IMG/VR virus record: IMGVR_UViG_3300048009_000033
Location: 1 to 23,283 of that record
Length of the DNA: 23,283 bases
Strand: one strand, 5' to 3'
Origin: a virus
Shown here: piece after piece, positions 21,824 to 23,283 of the stretch
Position numbering within the stretch: position 1 is the first letter of the stretch
How the letters are laid out: every line of letters begins with the position of its first letter
Made by a program: the position numbers and the translations under genes
The notes under the pieces: generated by a model
The model's database searches: none
Told to the model about the DNA's origin: nothing
What the model saw: only the letters and a program-made list of their open reading frames with translations

Positions 21824-22825
21824 ATGTCAGATTATATTAATTTAAAATATATAAATTTACTATCCTCAAGGTTAGGTCAATTTAAACAGAAAACCAATAC
21901 CCTGTTCAATTTCAGGTGTCCGTATTGTGGTGATTCTAAAAAGGACAAGACTAAGGCTAGAGGTTATATATATAGAGTGAAGAATGATATGTTCTTCAAA
22001 TGCCACAATTGTGGAGAGGGTGCTAATTTCGTTAACTTCTTAAAGTATGTTGACGGCAGACTACATTCAGATTATCTTTTAGAAAAATATAAGAAACCAG
22101 TAAAACAAGAATTAAATCTTGAAAAGATGGACTTCAAACCAGCTTTTAAAGAGATTGGTCTCTTAGATAATTATAAGAAGATATCTGATTTAGAAGAATC
22201 ACACCCTGCTAGAAAATATGTTGAAGATAGAAAAATACCAAAAGAACATTTTGATAAACTTTATCTTGTCAACAAATTTTATGATTTAGCAAACAAAATA
22301 AAAAACAATACATTTAATGTAAAGTATGAACATCCTAGATTAGTAATACCATTCTATGATATTGAGGGTAAATTGTTTGCATTACAAGGTCGTGCTTTTG
22401 GTAAAGAAGAACCAAAATACATAACCTTAAAATTAGATGAAAGTAAACAGAAGATTTATGGCCTTGAACGAATTAATTTTGCAAAACAGATTCGTATAGT
22501 AGAAGGTCCAATTGATAGTTTATTTTTAGATAATTGTTTGGCGGCTGCTGGTGCAGATTTGTTTATGAAAAGAAAAATTGCACCTGACAATATAACATAT
22601 ATATTTGATAATGAACCTCGAAATAAAGAGATAGTTAAAAGAATGTATGATGTAATTGAAAAAGATTATAACATTGTAATTTGGCCTGATGACATAAAAG
22701 AAAAAGATATTAATGATATGATTCTCAGGGGGTTGACAAAATCCAAAATAGAGGATATAATATCTGAAAATACTTATTCAAAACTGAGTGCTATAACAAA
22801 AATAAATTATTGGAAGAGAGTGTAA
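21824..22825 (+). CDS. 61: DNA primase, T4 gp61-type
   Basis: The 333-residue protein is close in length to T4 gp61. It lays RNA primers for lagging-strand DNA synthesis with the gp41-type helicase. The N-terminal zinc-binding domain has C32-P-Y-C35 and C60-H-N-C63. A TOPRIM catalytic core follows, with the conserved Glu in V-E227-G-P-I-D-S-L-F and a second acidic motif at F-D262-N-E. The start at ATG 21824 is chosen because an upstream TTG would lie inside the promoter's -10 region. No ribosome site precedes it. The stop overlaps the nrdA start (TAATG), and its 3' end contains a promoter for nrdA. Confidence 0.92.
   Translation: MSDYINLKYINLLSSRLGQFKQKTNTLFNFRCPYCGDSKKDKTKARGYIYRVKNDMFFKCHNCGEGANFVNFLKYVDGRLHSDYLLEKYKKPVKQELNLEKMDFKPAFKEIGLLDNYKKISDLEESHPARKYVEDRKIPKEHFDKLYLVNKFYDLANKIKNNTFNVKYEHPRLVIPFYDIEGKLFALQGRAFGKEEPKYITLKLDESKQKIYGLERINFAKQIRIVEGPIDSLFLDNCLAAAGADLFMKRKIAPDNITYIFDNEPRNKEIVKRMYDVIEKDYNIVIWPDDIKEKDINDMILRGLTKSKIEDIISENTYSKLSAITKINYWKRV
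22733..22761 (+). promoter_or_regulatory. Consensus sigma70 promoter for nrdA inside the primase gene
   Basis: TTGACA (22733-22738) and TATAAT (22756-22761) are separated by 17 bases. The predicted RNA start near 22768 leaves a leader of about 57 nt before the nrdA ATG at 22825. It would let ribonucleotide reductase be transcribed separately from primase. Confidence 0.7.
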
Positions 22826-23283
22826 TGAGCGAGAAACAAATTCAAGTTGTTAAAAGAAATGGAAGAGGAAAAGAAACTTTAGACATTCAAAAAATTCATG
22901 ATATGGTAGAACATGCTTGTGAAGATATCACAGGAGTATCACCATCAGAAGTTGAAATGAATAGTGGTCTACAATTCTATGACAACATATCAACAGAAGA
23001 AATACAACAAATACTAATTAAGTCAGCTGCTGATTTAATATCATTAGAAAAACCAAACTATCAATATGTGGCTGCAAGACTATTATTATTCAGTTTAAGA
23101 AAGTCATTAAACAGAAAACTTTGGGACCATCCTCATATATTTGAACACACAACAAAATGTGTTGAAATGGGTTTATATGATAAAGAATTATTAAACTGGT
23201 ATACAGAAAGAGATTTTGATAGAATGGAACAATGGATTGTCCATGAAAGAGATTATAGTTTTACATATGCTGGTCTAAGACAA
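22825..23283 (+). CDS. nrdA: Ribonucleotide reductase class I, alpha subunit (5' part)
   Basis: The gene runs off the right edge; 153 codons are visible. The first ~95 residues contain an ATP-cone-type regulatory segment (QVVKRNGRGKETLDIQKI and NISTEEIQQILIKSAADLI). The start of the NrdA large-subunit fold follows (QYVAARLLLFSLRKSLNR, YSFTYAGLRQ). The enzyme makes dNDPs for phage DNA synthesis and needs an NrdB partner, expected downstream. The catalytic Cys residues lie outside the window. The ATG overlaps the primase stop (TAATG), with GGAAGAGAG upstream as a partial ribosome site. Confidence 0.93.
   Translation, partial: MSEKQIQVVKRNGRGKETLDIQKIHDMVEHACEDITGVSPSEVEMNSGLQFYDNISTEEIQQILIKSAADLISLEKPNYQYVAARLLLFSLRKSLNRKLWDHPHIFEHTTKCVEMGLYDKELLNWYTERDFDRMEQWIVHERDYSFTYAGLRQ

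Noticed and set aside
1-23283. tRNA genes, CRISPR arrays, insertion sequences, integrase or attachment sites
   Set aside because: No T-loop GGTTCGA-type signature with matching stems, no regular direct repeats with spacers, and no transposase or integrase motifs were seen on reading both strands.

Overview
The window looks like part of a lytic, T4-like (Tevenvirinae-related) marine myovirus genome. The DNA is strongly AT-rich. Every convincing gene is on the + strand and packed with ATGA, GTGA or TAATG overlaps. T4-type late promoter boxes (TATAAATA) and consensus host sigma70 promoters sit next to gene starts. The right edge has a gp61-type DNA primase followed by nrdA, an order I associate with T4-like marine phages. 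The AT-rich, Lys/Asn/Ile-rich coding resembles SAR11 (Pelagibacter) myophages. The host is an inference and another marine host is possible.

Layout. (1) 1-9500: a tail end of an upstream gene, then a long array of proteins typical of marine T4-like phages: a ligase-like DUF6267-type protein, a virion structural protein, an adenylate kinase, a P-loop kinase, a large nucleotidyltransferase fusion ending in a DUF5872-type module, a 704-residue string of small modules including DUF5824, a zinc-ribbon protein, and a 5'(3')-deoxyribonucleotidase. Several start with MKTFKxY-like N-termini that resemble the capsid-targeting tag of T4 internal proteins. Many module borders carry [LIV]-x-E sites like those cut by the T4 prohead protease gp21. 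My reading is that much of this block is packaged in the head and processed there. (2) 9580-14555: small virion proteins, conserved phage hypotheticals, a Cys-rich protein, a 39-aa Lys/Arg-rich peptide, and a tandem pair of paralogous one-helix membrane proteins. (3) 14587-20882: the most remarkable part, a compact six-gene operon encoding CsgF, lipoprotein CsgG, a secreted curlin-repeat protein, a FecR-domain protein, an amidotransferase-like/curlin-repeat fusion, and a CHASE2 adenylate/guanylate cyclase with all catalytic residues intact. It combines an outer-membrane curli-type (type VIII) secretion channel, its candidate fibre substrates and an envelope-sensing cyclic nucleotide generator, under a late promoter. 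(4) 20883-21800: a regulatory stretch with a hairpin loop complementary to the 16S rRNA 3' end, a small basic protein, a second strong hairpin, two late promoters and a coiled-coil membrane protein. (5) 21783-23283: an early/replication block with two consensus sigma70 promoters, primase and the start of nrdA.

How it may fit together. Early transcription with host sigma70 would make primase and ribonucleotide reductase. Late transcription would make head-packaged enzymes, structural proteins and the curli/CHASE2 operon. Two late genes (csgF-like at 14587 and the coiled-coil gene at 21332) have their ATG exactly at the predicted +1 of the late promoter, so their messages are predicted to be leaderless. 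I recall that curli-related clusters have been reported in pelagimyophage genomes with unclear function. The full operon logic, the tag/cleavage-site pattern and the leaderless arrangement are the points most worth testing.
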